Shown here: positions 34,902-41,748 of the stretch, piece by piece | How positions within the stretch are numbered: position 1 is the first letter of the stretch | How the letters are laid out: every line of letters begins with the position of its first letter | Source: Rickettsiales bacterium | GTDB lineage: Bacteria; Pseudomonadota; Alphaproteobacteria; Rickettsiales; UBA6187 | Assembly: GCA_028223895.1 (NCBI GenBank) | Contig: JAOIVE010000010.1 | Coordinates: forward strand, 1-41,748 | DNA length: 41,748 nt | Direction of reading: 5' to 3' | The notes under the pieces: generated by a model | Told to the model about the DNA's origin: nothing | Seen by the model: the letters and a program-made list of their open reading frames with translations, nothing else | Databases searched by the model: none | Program-made: the position numbers and the translations under genes

Positions 34902-36305
34902 TTGCTAAAAAACTTGAAACCACTTGTTATAAGCGGCAAAGAGGTCTTACCAATTATTGAAGGCGGTAAGGGTGTCGCAGTGTCAAATGGCGCAACATCA
35001 GGAGCTTTTGCAAAGGCTGGTGCTGTAGGCACATTTTCCGGCGTTAATCCTGATAGTTATGATAAAGATGGCAACCCTATACCTGTTGTATATAAAGGCA
35101 AGACTCGGATTGAGCGCCACAGAGAGCTGGTAGAAATGGGAATTCGTGGTGGTATTGAGCAGGCAAAGATAGCTCATGACATGTCTGGCGGAAATGGACG
35201 CATACATATAAATGTATTGTGGGAAATGGGTGGAGCACAAGAAGTATTAGATAATGTTCTTGAAGGAGCAAAAGGGCTGGTACATGGTGTAACTTGCGGT
35301 GCAGGAATGCCTTATAAGCTTGCAGAAATTGCTGAAAAACATAATGTTTATTACTTACCTATAGTTTCTTCCATGCGGGCATTTCGCGCTCTATGGAAAC
35401 GCTCATATAGTAAATGCGCACACTTACTAGGTGGAGTTGTATATGAGGATCCGTGGTTAGCTGGCGGACATAACGGCCTTTCAAACAGTGAAGACTCCAA
35501 AAAACCAGAAGATCCATATCCTCGTGTTGCAGAACTTAGAAAATTTATGAATCAGGTGGGGCTAAATGAAGTTCCTGTTGTTATGGCAGGAGGAGTTTGG
35601 TTCCTTAAAGATTGGGAAAACTGGCTTGATAATCCGGAAATTGGGCCTGTGGCTTTCCAATTTGGCACCAGACCGATATTGACACAGGAAAGTCCTGTCC
35701 CTGAAGCCTGGAAAAAACGTCTTCTTACATTAGATGAGGGCGATATTTTACTTAATCGCTTCAGCCCTACAGGTTTTTACTCTTCAGCTGTCAAAAACAG
35801 ACTTTTAGCACGTCTTGAAGGGCGCAAACAACGTCAGGTTCCCTACTCTTCCAAGCCAGAAGGCGTATTAACCGAAGAATTTAAATTTGGACCAAGAGGC
35901 CGTCCTGTATATCTTGAACTACAAGATAAAGACAGAGCTGACAAATGGGTATTAGAGGGTTATGACTCTCCAATGAAAACTCCCGATTCAACCTTGATGT
36001 TTGTAGATTCAAAGGAAGCTGCTGAAATTCATGAAGATCAGGTAAACTGTATGGGTTGCTTGAGTCATTGCAGGTTTAGCAACTGGAAAGATCATGATGA
36101 TTATAATACTGGTAAAAAAGCCGATCCTCGCAGTTTCTGTATACAGAAAACTCTACAAGATGCTGCTCACGGAGTTGGTGATTTAGAAGATCAGTTAATG
36201 TTTGCCGGTCATAATGCATTTATGTTCAAGAAAGATCCATTTTATGAAAATGGCTTCATTCCAACTGTAGAACAACTAGTTGAAAGAATAATGTCTGGCG
36301 AATAA
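34902..36305 (+). CDS. Nitronate monooxygenase-like flavoprotein with C-terminal Cys cluster
   Basis: A 467-residue protein of the NMO/2-nitropropane dioxygenase (FMN TIM-barrel) family. The core includes PLVISGKEVLPIIEGGKGVA near the N-terminus, GLVHGVTCGAGMPYKLAEIA, and EVPVVMAGGVWFLKDWENWL, later FQFGTRPILTQESPVPEAWK. It has about 110 extra C-terminal residues with VNCMGCLSHCRFSNW and a distant FCIQKT: Cys383, 386, 390 and 413, an Fe-S-like spacing. TTG is the start, with AGGAGG 4 bases before it; no nearby ATG is in frame. Substrate unknown. A hairpin follows at the 3' end. Confidence 0.85.
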   Translation: MLKNLKPLVISGKEVLPIIEGGKGVAVSNGATSGAFAKAGAVGTFSGVNPDSYDKDGNPIPVVYKGKTRIERHRELVEMGIRGGIEQAKIAHDMSGGNGRIHINVLWEMGGAQEVLDNVLEGAKGLVHGVTCGAGMPYKLAEIAEKHNVYYLPIVSSMRAFRALWKRSYSKCAHLLGGVVYEDPWLAGGHNGLSNSEDSKKPEDPYPRVAELRKFMNQVGLNEVPVVMAGGVWFLKDWENWLDNPEIGPVAFQFGTRPILTQESPVPEAWKKRLLTLDEGDILLNRFSPTGFYSSAVKNRLLARLEGRKQRQVPYSSKPEGVLTEEFKFGPRGRPVYLELQDKDRADKWVLEGYDSPMKTPDSTLMFVDSKEAAEIHEDQVNCMGCLSHCRFSNWKDHDDYNTGKKADPRSFCIQKTLQDAAHGVGDLEDQLMFAGHNAFMFKKDPFYENGFIPTVEQLVERIMSGE

Positions 36306-36322
36306 ATACTTACAGTATTTTT
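36304..36322 (+). terminator. Weak terminator after the NMO-like gene
   Basis: AAATAC-TTACA-GTATTT followed by TT overlaps the stop codon of the NMO-like gene and lies 13 bases before the convergent Trm112 gene's stop. The 6-bp stem is AT-rich, so it is marginal. Confidence 0.4.
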
Positions 36323-36334
36323 GTAGCTTTTATA

Positions 36335-36514
36335 TTATTTGATTTTTCGGGCTTCTTCCTGAAGCATTATAGCTATTCCATCTCTTACAGGATATGCCAG
36401 CCCTGCTTCTTTGCTTATAAGCTCATTATTTTTTGGATCATATTCCAAAGCACCTTTGCTAACTGGACATATTAATATATCGAGAATTTCTTTATCCAAT
36501 TTTACTTCTGCCAT
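36335..36514 (-). CDS. Trm112 family small protein
   Basis: A 59-residue protein with the Trm112/YcaR pattern: [20 protein letters not shown], then [20 protein letters not shown]. Only one Cys of the usual zinc site is kept (CPVSKGAL), as in many proteobacterial members. In eukaryotes Trm112 activates methyltransferases; the bacterial role is unclear. ATG at 36514 was chosen over an alternative four codons upstream. Confidence 0.9.
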   Translation of the reverse strand: MAEVKLDKEILDILICPVSKGALEYDPKNNELISKEAGLAYPVRDGIAIMLQEEARKIK

Positions 36515-36592
36515 AAATAAACTCATTTTTAAAAGTTGAAGCTCAAATGATTACATGTATTATCTGATTACCTTATTTTATAGAGATCAGAT

Positions 36593-37549
36593 ATGAACTT
36601 ATCAATTGTTATTCCGGTATATAATGAAAATGAAAATATTGTTCCTATGGTTGACGCGTTAAAAAATGCGTTAAAAGATATAGAGCATGAAGTTATATTT
36701 GTAGATGATGGCTCTTGTGACGGAACTCCTGATAAGGTAAATGAATTAGCTAAATCAAATGATAACATACGCCTGATTGTATTTTCTCGCAATTTCGGAC
36801 AAACATCTGCTATGGCTGCTGGAATTGACGCTGCCAACGGAACTTTTATTGCTACATTAGATGGTGACTTGCAGAACGATCCTTCAGATATTCCAATGAT
36901 GCTGGAAAAGCTTGAAAAAGAGAATTTAGATATTGTCGCAGGTATACGTCAAAAACGTCAGGATGGTTTTTTATTGCGCAAAATTCCCAGTAAAATTGCC
37001 AATATATTAATAAGAAAAATTACCAAAGTTTATATTAGCGACTATGGCTGCACTCTAAAAGTTTTCCGTAGCGATCTTGCAAAACAGCTTGATTTATATG
37101 GCGAACTTCATCGCTTTATTCCAATATTAGGAAGCATGGAAGGGGCAAAAATCGCTGAGGTTAATGTTAAGCACCACCCTCGCCTATTTGGCGTTGCTAA
37201 ATACGGCCTTGGGCGCACTTTTAGAGTAATTAGCGATCTGATGCTTATGGTTTTCTTATTAAAATACCGCCAGAAGCCAATGCATCTATTTGGAACTATG
37301 GGAACTTTTTCATTTTTGGCGGGTAGTTTAATTGAAACATATTTGCTAATTTTAAAAATATTTGGCAGTGATATTGGCGGCAGGCCTTTATTTTATGTTG
37401 GAATATTACTTATAATTACTGGCGTCCAGCTTGTGACTACTGGCTTTATAGCAGAGCTTTTAATGCGCACATATTATGGCTCTCAAAATAAAAAACCTTA
37501 TAATATTAAGGCAAAATATAAAGGCGGAAAAAAGACTCGTTTAACTTAA
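36593..37549 (+). CDS. Family 2 glycosyltransferase (DPM1/ArnC-like)
   Basis: A 318-residue GT2 enzyme. The N-terminal domain has LSIVIPVYNENENIVPMVDA, VIFVDDGSCDGTPDKV and LDGDLQNDPSDIPMM, which contain the nucleotide- and metal-binding Asp residues. Two C-terminal spans follow (about residues 225-290, with FGTMGTFSFLAGSLIETYLL). This layout belongs to polyprenyl-phosphate sugar transferases such as dolichol-phosphate mannosyltransferase and ArnC. It forms an operon with the flippase-like gene 10 bases downstream. Confidence 0.93.
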   Translation: MNLSIVIPVYNENENIVPMVDALKNALKDIEHEVIFVDDGSCDGTPDKVNELAKSNDNIRLIVFSRNFGQTSAMAAGIDAANGTFIATLDGDLQNDPSDIPMMLEKLEKENLDIVAGIRQKRQDGFLLRKIPSKIANILIRKITKVYISDYGCTLKVFRSDLAKQLDLYGELHRFIPILGSMEGAKIAEVNVKHHPRLFGVAKYGLGRTFRVISDLMLMVFLLKYRQKPMHLFGTMGTFSFLAGSLIETYLLILKIFGSDIGGRPLFYVGILLIITGVQLVTTGFIAELLMRTYYGSQNKKPYNIKAKYKGGKKTRLT

Positions 37550-37559
37550 CGGTAAGTTG

Positions 37560-38429
37560 ATGGTGCTTAAAAAAAATCATATAATTTTTTCAGCTAAACT
37601 AATTGTAATAGCGTGCGCTTTCTACATTATTTACAAAAATGCTGATCTTGATAGAATATCTCAATATCTAAAAAACATAGATAGCCTGTCACTTATATTT
37701 GCATTTATTTCACTTTTAACCGCGCAATTAGTCAGCTCTTACAGAACTCGCTTTTATTTTGCATCTAAAGGTCTGTATTTTAACCATAAATTCAGCATAG
37801 GTTTTTATTTTACAGGCATGCTGCTAAATAACGTTTTACCCGGAGGAATTGGCGGCGATGGCTATAAAATCTATCTGGTAAAAAAAATAGCTAATTTTCC
37901 TAAACTCACAGCATTTCGCTTAATTTTATCTGATCGCGCCAGCGGCCTTTTATTTCTAATATTCTTTGCAATAGCTATATTTCCATTTAGCTCTTCTTAT
38001 TCTTTTATAAATTACGCTCCAATATTGATGGCAATATGCCTTATAATTTTATTTAGCGGATATTTTATTTCCACAAAGATATTGCTTAAAGAATCATATC
38101 AAACTGCATTAAAGGCAGCTCCATATTCTTTTATAATTCAACTACTTAATATAATTTGCGTAGTTTTTATCTTATATGGACTTGAAGCCAGTCTATATGC
38201 AGATTACATAATATTATTCATGATTTCATCGATATTTGCAATTATACCAATATCCATTGGTGGGGTAGGATTAAGGGAGTTAACTTTTCTTTATGGGGCA
38301 GATTTTTTAGGTTTAGATCCCGAACTTGGAGTGACTATTGCAATGTTGTTTTTTATAATTACATTAATATGCTCATTGAATGGTTTTTTATTTTGGCATA
38401 AATTAGAAAAAATATATGGGGAAAAATAA
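37560..38429 (+). CDS. Flippase-like / LPG synthase transmembrane family protein
   Basis: A 289-residue polytopic membrane protein of the UPF0104/LPG_synthase_TM family, with about seven to eight spans. Visible blocks are the NNVLPGGIGGDGYKIYLVKK loop, FRLILSDRASGLLFLIFFAI and ISIGGVGLRELTFLYGADFL. Members include the flippase part of MprF. Here, after a polyprenyl-phosphate-type GT2, it may move a glycolipid or phosphate carrier across the membrane; that is inference. ATG at 37560 is preferred to the TTG just before it. Its TAA overlaps the next ATG. Confidence 0.85.
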   Translation: MVLKKNHIIFSAKLIVIACAFYIIYKNADLDRISQYLKNIDSLSLIFAFISLLTAQLVSSYRTRFYFASKGLYFNHKFSIGFYFTGMLLNNVLPGGIGGDGYKIYLVKKIANFPKLTAFRLILSDRASGLLFLIFFAIAIFPFSSSYSFINYAPILMAICLIILFSGYFISTKILLKESYQTALKAAPYSFIIQLLNIICVVFILYGLEASLYADYIILFMISSIFAIIPISIGGVGLRELTFLYGADFLGLDPELGVTIAMLFFIITLICSLNGFLFWHKLEKIYGEK

Positions 38430-38977
38430 TGGCAGCTTTAGAAACACCACCAGTAGATTTTGAATTTGAAGCACCCGACTTCAAACTAAAATCAGTGGAC
38501 GAAAAGGAATATTCTTTAAAAGATGTTGCAGGAGAAAATGGCCTGCTTGTAATGTTTATTTGCAATCACTGCCCTTTTGTTAAAGCTATTGCAAAAAAAA
38601 TAACTCGCGATGCAAATGAGCTAAAAACTTTAGGCATCAACTCCGTTGCTATAATGTCAAATGATGCGAATGAATATCCAGAAGATTCATTTGAGAATAT
38701 GAAAAAATTTGCCAAGGAAAATGATTTTCAATTTCCTTATCTTTATGATGAGACACAAAATATTGCTAAATATTACGGCGCTGTTTGCACTCCTGACTTT
38801 TTTGGATTTAATCGAGACTTGAAACTGCAATATCGTGGACGCCTTGATGATTCAGGAATGAATGACAATCCTAACGCTACAAGAGATTTATTTAACGCTA
38901 TGGCGCAGGTTGCTCAGCTTGATAAAGGCCCAAGAGTTCAAAAATCGAGCATTGGCTGTTCTATAAAATGGAAATAA
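38429..38977 (+). CDS. Thioredoxin-fold, AhpC/TSA-like protein
   Basis: A 182-residue soluble redox-fold protein with a family-typical MFICNHCPFVKAIAKKITRD near residue 45, where the CNHC places two Cys around Asn-His. Later GAVCTPDFFGFNRDLKLQYR and GRLDDSGMN fit the same family, close to the thiol peroxidase/TlpA-like group in alphaproteobacteria. The ATG overlaps the preceding stop (TAATG), so translation is coupled to the flippase gene. Its link to the membrane genes is unclear. Confidence 0.9.
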   Translation: MAALETPPVDFEFEAPDFKLKSVDEKEYSLKDVAGENGLLVMFICNHCPFVKAIAKKITRDANELKTLGINSVAIMSNDANEYPEDSFENMKKFAKENDFQFPYLYDETQNIAKYYGAVCTPDFFGFNRDLKLQYRGRLDDSGMNDNPNATRDLFNAMAQVAQLDKGPRVQKSSIGCSIKWK

Positions 38978-38995
38978 TGTTTTATTGAAAAGAAT

Positions 38996-39017
38996 TTGTA
39001 ATATTTATCAATTACAA
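38996..39017 (+). promoter_or_regulatory. Inverted repeat upstream of the acidic membrane protein
   Basis: TTGTAAT-ATTTATCA-ATTACAA has 7-bp perfect arms separated by 8 bases and ends 34 bases before the ATG. Its left half TGTAATATT is identical to that of the shared element at 12161, but the arm spacing differs and no TATAAT lies at the same distance. It may be a related or unrelated operator. Confidence 0.4.
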
Positions 39018-39051
39018 TCGGCAATTTACTTAAGAATAATTTGGGACAAAG

Positions 39052-40461
39052 ATGCCGACAGAAAGATCAGCTTCAAAAGATATAAGTAGCAGTAATAGCA
39101 GAGAAGATTCAGACATAGAATTATCTGCCCTTGAAAATGAGGGAGGTAAAGAAGATGCTATTGAAAGTACCATTTCAGGAGATAGTGAGGAATATAAAGG
39201 AGAGAGCATTACAAGAATAGCTCTTGAATCGGCAGTTCCACTATTAGGTTTGGCAAGTGTATATGCAAATTTTCTTCCATACTTTAATAGTTTGCCAGCG
39301 CAAATTGCCAGGGGAGCAGCAATACTTGCACTAGTAAATCTATATACTTCTATTAACTCCAAGAAGCGCGAAGAAAAATATGAACTTATAGAAGAGTTAG
39401 AAAAGTTAAATAATGAAGAGCTTGAAGAGTTAATTGATATAGATATTTCTGATGAAAGTCCAGAAACAGAAATATCTGAAGAGGAAGTTGAAGAAAAAGA
39501 ACAATCCGAAAGCATATGTTTCAAAAATGAAAGATTGCGTGAACTTTTTGGCTGGCTGCGTCTAAATGGAGGAGCAGGAGGACTTTTTTTAGCAGTTCTA
39601 AAAGCAAATCCGGCATATGTATTGGCCACAGCGGGAATTGCCACCACATCGGTTATAGCTGAAGAAAGATATAAGGTAAAAGATTTAAAGGCAGAATTAG
39701 AAAGGCTATTAAAAAATCCTGGACTTATTGAGGAAATAAATAAATTTCAAGGCATGACTGAAGAATCAAGGGAAGAAATATTGCGCAAAATTCACCAAAA
39801 CACAGAAAATGAAAGCCAGCGTTACCCTAATATAAAGAAATTCCTTTTAGGACTTGCTTCTTCTTCGTTCATTGACACTTCTAATATCCCTGTTGCTGCA
39901 GCATCTATAATAGGTGTCGTAATTGCAGATGTAAAACAAACAGCTCAGGAAAAAGAGCTGCTTTCTAAAACTATAGATATGATTAACTTGCTAAATAAAT
40001 CAAGCCAAAATGAAGGAAGAGTTTCCCAAGAGGATCAAGAAAAGCTGGAAGAGTTTTTTAATAATTTAATGTCCGACAAAACAGAAGATGAAGACCACCA
40101 AAAAGATCAAAGCTGGAGCGAATGGGCAAAAAGCTGGGGTCAATGGGCAAAAGATTCTGTTATTTCTTTAAAAGATTTACGCACATTAAGAGATACACTT
40201 GTTTCAACAAGGTTAGTCATTGGTCCATTAGTTTCAGCCTTGGCAGCATATGGAACTGCAAATAATGCCTTAGGAAATGAAAATAACAGTGAGACCAGTA
40301 CAGCTCTATCACAAGCTTTTGGAATGGTTGTACTAACAATTTATTTTATTGCCGACGCTGCTATTACACAACATTTAAACAGGCAGGAAAATAAATCCAT
40401 AGCAGAGCAAATAGAAAAGCAACAGCAAAATAATGCTAAAGGCCGCGCTATGACAGTGTAA
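39052..40461 (+). CDS. Acidic multi-span hypothetical membrane protein, candidate host-interaction protein
   Basis: I do not recognise this 469-residue protein. It alternates very acidic, Glu/Ser-rich stretches (residues 1-50 and 105-155) with hydrophobic, Ala/Gly-rich segments (about 58-75, 86-100, 170-200, 262-295, 383-402, 418-440), so it is likely an integral membrane protein. An unusual tandem WSEWAKSWGQWAKDS lies at about 355-369. There is no signal peptide. Upstream, an inverted repeat TTGTAAT/ATTACAA lies at 38996-39017. The acidic, low-complexity character and a long spacer before it recall the coiled-coil protein at 10.5 kb, but no homology is seen. Confidence 0.65.
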   Translation: MPTERSASKDISSSNSREDSDIELSALENEGGKEDAIESTISGDSEEYKGESITRIALESAVPLLGLASVYANFLPYFNSLPAQIARGAAILALVNLYTSINSKKREEKYELIEELEKLNNEELEELIDIDISDESPETEISEEEVEEKEQSESICFKNERLRELFGWLRLNGGAGGLFLAVLKANPAYVLATAGIATTSVIAEERYKVKDLKAELERLLKNPGLIEEINKFQGMTEESREEILRKIHQNTENESQRYPNIKKFLLGLASSSFIDTSNIPVAAASIIGVVIADVKQTAQEKELLSKTIDMINLLNKSSQNEGRVSQEDQEKLEEFFNNLMSDKTEDEDHQKDQSWSEWAKSWGQWAKDSVISLKDLRTLRDTLVSTRLVIGPLVSALAAYGTANNALGNENNSETSTALSQAFGMVVLTIYFIADAAITQHLNRQENKSIAEQIEKQQQNNAKGRAMTV

Positions 40462-40477
40462 GATTAAAAAATAATAT

Positions 40478-41218
40478 CTAATAAAATCCGCCGCCGAGCA
40501 AATGCTTGCCGCCATCTAAGGTAATTAATTGCCCTGTCACAGATTTAGATTTTAGGAAATACTCTATAGTATCGCAAACCTCTTCTGGCGATGAACCATG
40601 TTTCAAAGGAGTGGAGGCGCAGGCTTTGTCAAAATGCTCCTGCTTTTCGCGTGGATTTTTCAAGGTATCTCCCGGGCCAATCGCATTAACTCTTATCTTT
40701 GGCGCTAGCTGTAATCCTAAAGATTGAGTTAAACTCCACAAAGCAGCTTTACTTGTAGAATAAGAAAGAAAATTATTTGGCATGCGCAAAACGCAATAAT
40801 CAACCATATTTATAATCTGACCTTTTTTATCATAAGATAATTGTCTGGAAAAATCCTGTGATAATTTTAAAGGTGCCCATAAATTTGTATCAATATGATT
40901 ATTCCATGATTCTCTTGTTATATTATCAATTAAATCATTATTAAACGCCGAAGCATTATTTATCAGAAGTGACAACTCTCCAAGACCTTCATTGGCTTTT
41001 TCTATTATAGTATTTAGCTCGCTATCAACTGATAAATCCGCCTTTACCAAAAAGGCTTTTCTTCCAATATTCCTAATTTCTTTTGCAACTTTTTCGGCTT
41101 CGTCATAAGAATTATTATAATGCAAAGCAATGTTCCAGCCAAGATTTGCTAATCTTTTAGCTATAGCTGCTCCAAGCCTTTTTGCTGCCCCTGTTACAAT
41201 TGCGTTCTTTTCTTCCAT
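40478..41218 (-). CDS. SDR family oxidoreductase, pteridine reductase-like
   Basis: A 246-residue short-chain dehydrogenase. The cofactor motif is AIVTGAAKRLGAAIAKRLAN, where the Lys-Arg after the Gly-Ala-Ala suggests NADPH, and LHYNNSYDEAEKV follows. LLINNASAF, the active-site SYSTSKAALWSLTQSLGLQL (YxxxK) and a C-terminal TGQLITLDGGKHL complete the set. The combination is close to pteridine reductase/FolM, which reduce pterins or dihydrofolate. It starts at the ATG at 41218; another is six codons upstream. The next gene is divergent. Confidence 0.88.
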   Translation of the reverse strand: MEEKNAIVTGAAKRLGAAIAKRLANLGWNIALHYNNSYDEAEKVAKEIRNIGRKAFLVKADLSVDSELNTIIEKANEGLGELSLLINNASAFNNDLIDNITRESWNNHIDTNLWAPLKLSQDFSRQLSYDKKGQIINMVDYCVLRMPNNFLSYSTSKAALWSLTQSLGLQLAPKIRVNAIGPGDTLKNPREKQEHFDKACASTPLKHGSSPEEVCDTIEYFLKSKSVTGQLITLDGGKHLLGGGFY

Positions 41219-41280
41219 AAAAATGCTGAAATCCATATATAAATATGTTATATACCTTACTATAACGATAGGGATTATAC

Positions 41281-41748
41281 ATGGAACATTTTGGATATCT
41301 ACCTAAAATAGTTGCTCTTCTTGCAACGGCAGTGGTTGTAGTAACTATATTTAAGCGCTTAAATCTTAGCCCGGTTTTGGGTTATTTGGTTGCAGGAGCA
41401 GCTATTGGTGAATATGGCGCAGGGTTTATTCATTCAAAAGAAGTGCATGTAATTGCAGAATTTGGAGTTGTTTTCCTCTTATTTGCAATTGGCCTTGAAC
41501 TTACAATAGAGCGCTTAATGGCCATGCGATTTCATGTTTTTGGCTTTGGAACAGCCCAGGTTCTTATAACCTCTCTTGCTATAGGCTTTGTTTCATATTT
41601 CTTTACCAATAACTTAAACGCCTCAATAATTATTGGTGGAGCATTTGCCCTTTCATCCACTGCTATTGTACTTAGGGTACTTGCCGATAATAATATTTAT
41701 ACCACACAAGTTGGTCGCTTATCACTTGCAACTTTGCTTTTGCAGGAT
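41281..41748 (+). CDS. CPA2-family cation:proton antiporter (3' end cut off)
   Basis: The window ends 156 codons into this gene. The start ATG has TAGGGA upstream. The visible part has hydrophobic spans with the signature of KefB/KefC-type potassium/proton antiporters: RLNLSPVLGYLVAGAAIGEY, then VIAEFGVVFLLFAIGLELTI and GGAFALSSTAIVLRVLADNN. Whether a TrkA-N domain follows, as in Kef proteins, cannot be seen. It is divergent from the SDR gene with 62 bases between the starts. Confidence 0.9.
   Translation, partial: MEHFGYLPKIVALLATAVVVVTIFKRLNLSPVLGYLVAGAAIGEYGAGFIHSKEVHVIAEFGVVFLLFAIGLELTIERLMAMRFHVFGFGTAQVLITSLAIGFVSYFFTNNLNASIIIGGAFALSSTAIVLRVLADNNIYTTQVGRLSLATLLLQD

Noticed and set aside
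38996-39017. Fourth copy of the shared promoter element
   Set aside because: Only the left nine bases match, the arms are farther apart, and no TATAWW box lies at the 11-base position. Listed separately as an inverted repeat.
1-41748. tRNA, rRNA, CRISPR, integrase or transposase genes
   Set aside because: None of the conserved T-loop, repeat-spacer or recombinase motifs was found on either strand by eye; a tRNAscan and CRISPR search would be decisive.

Overview
The window is a 41.7 kb AT-rich stretch of an alphaproteobacterial chromosome. Evidence for this includes the sdhCDAB order, a DivL-type tyrosine 'histidine kinase' next to tsaE, amgK-like and murU-like genes, an rnd/kdsD/lptC/lptA/lptB/rpoN cluster, an NDUFA9-type reductase and an intracellular PHB depolymerase. 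Low GC, an ankyrin protein, coiled-coil and unusual membrane proteins, and phage-type genes suggest a host-associated lineage, but the sequence alone does not fix the genus.

Layout. 1-5.8 kb is a plus-strand flagellar operon (flgI, flgJ-like, flgN-like, flgK, flgL, fliW). 5.9-8.9 kb holds a small membrane protein, hibernation factor hpf, a SulP transporter and a DUF983 protein. 9.0-16.1 kb is an accessory island: an intact phage terminase large subunit, three putative host-interaction genes (coiled-coil, ankyrin, Q/N-rich) and several small proteins, two of which look phage-associated. 16.3-19.8 kb is sdhCDAB. 20.0-24.5 kb is divL-tsaE-amgK-murU, overlapping head to tail. 24.6-30.9 kb is rpoN, the LPS export genes, kdsD, cytochrome b561 and rnd, all on the minus strand. 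31.0-31.2 kb contains no gene but has strong RNA-like structure. 31.3-41.7 kb is a mixed region: NDUFA9-like reductase, PhaZ, PAS protein, nitronate monooxygenase-like protein, Trm112, a glycosyltransferase/flippase/thioredoxin operon, an unknown acidic membrane protein, a pteridine-reductase-like SDR and the start of a CPA2 cation/proton antiporter.

The most interesting observations are as follows. (1) A 16-base element, TGTAAYATTWCYTACA, lies exactly 11 bases before a -10-like box in front of each of the three putative host-interaction genes in the island, suggesting a small co-regulated set. (2) A structured, probably minus-strand RNA upstream of rnd carries three copies of TCAGGTAGA, ends in a 10-bp terminator stem, and has one copy in a hairpin of the same loop type as one found after fliW. 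(3) DivL has Tyr549 in place of the phospho-accepting His. (4) The nitronate monooxygenase-like protein has a C-terminal four-cysteine, Fe-S-like motif. (5) hpf has moved away from rpoN.
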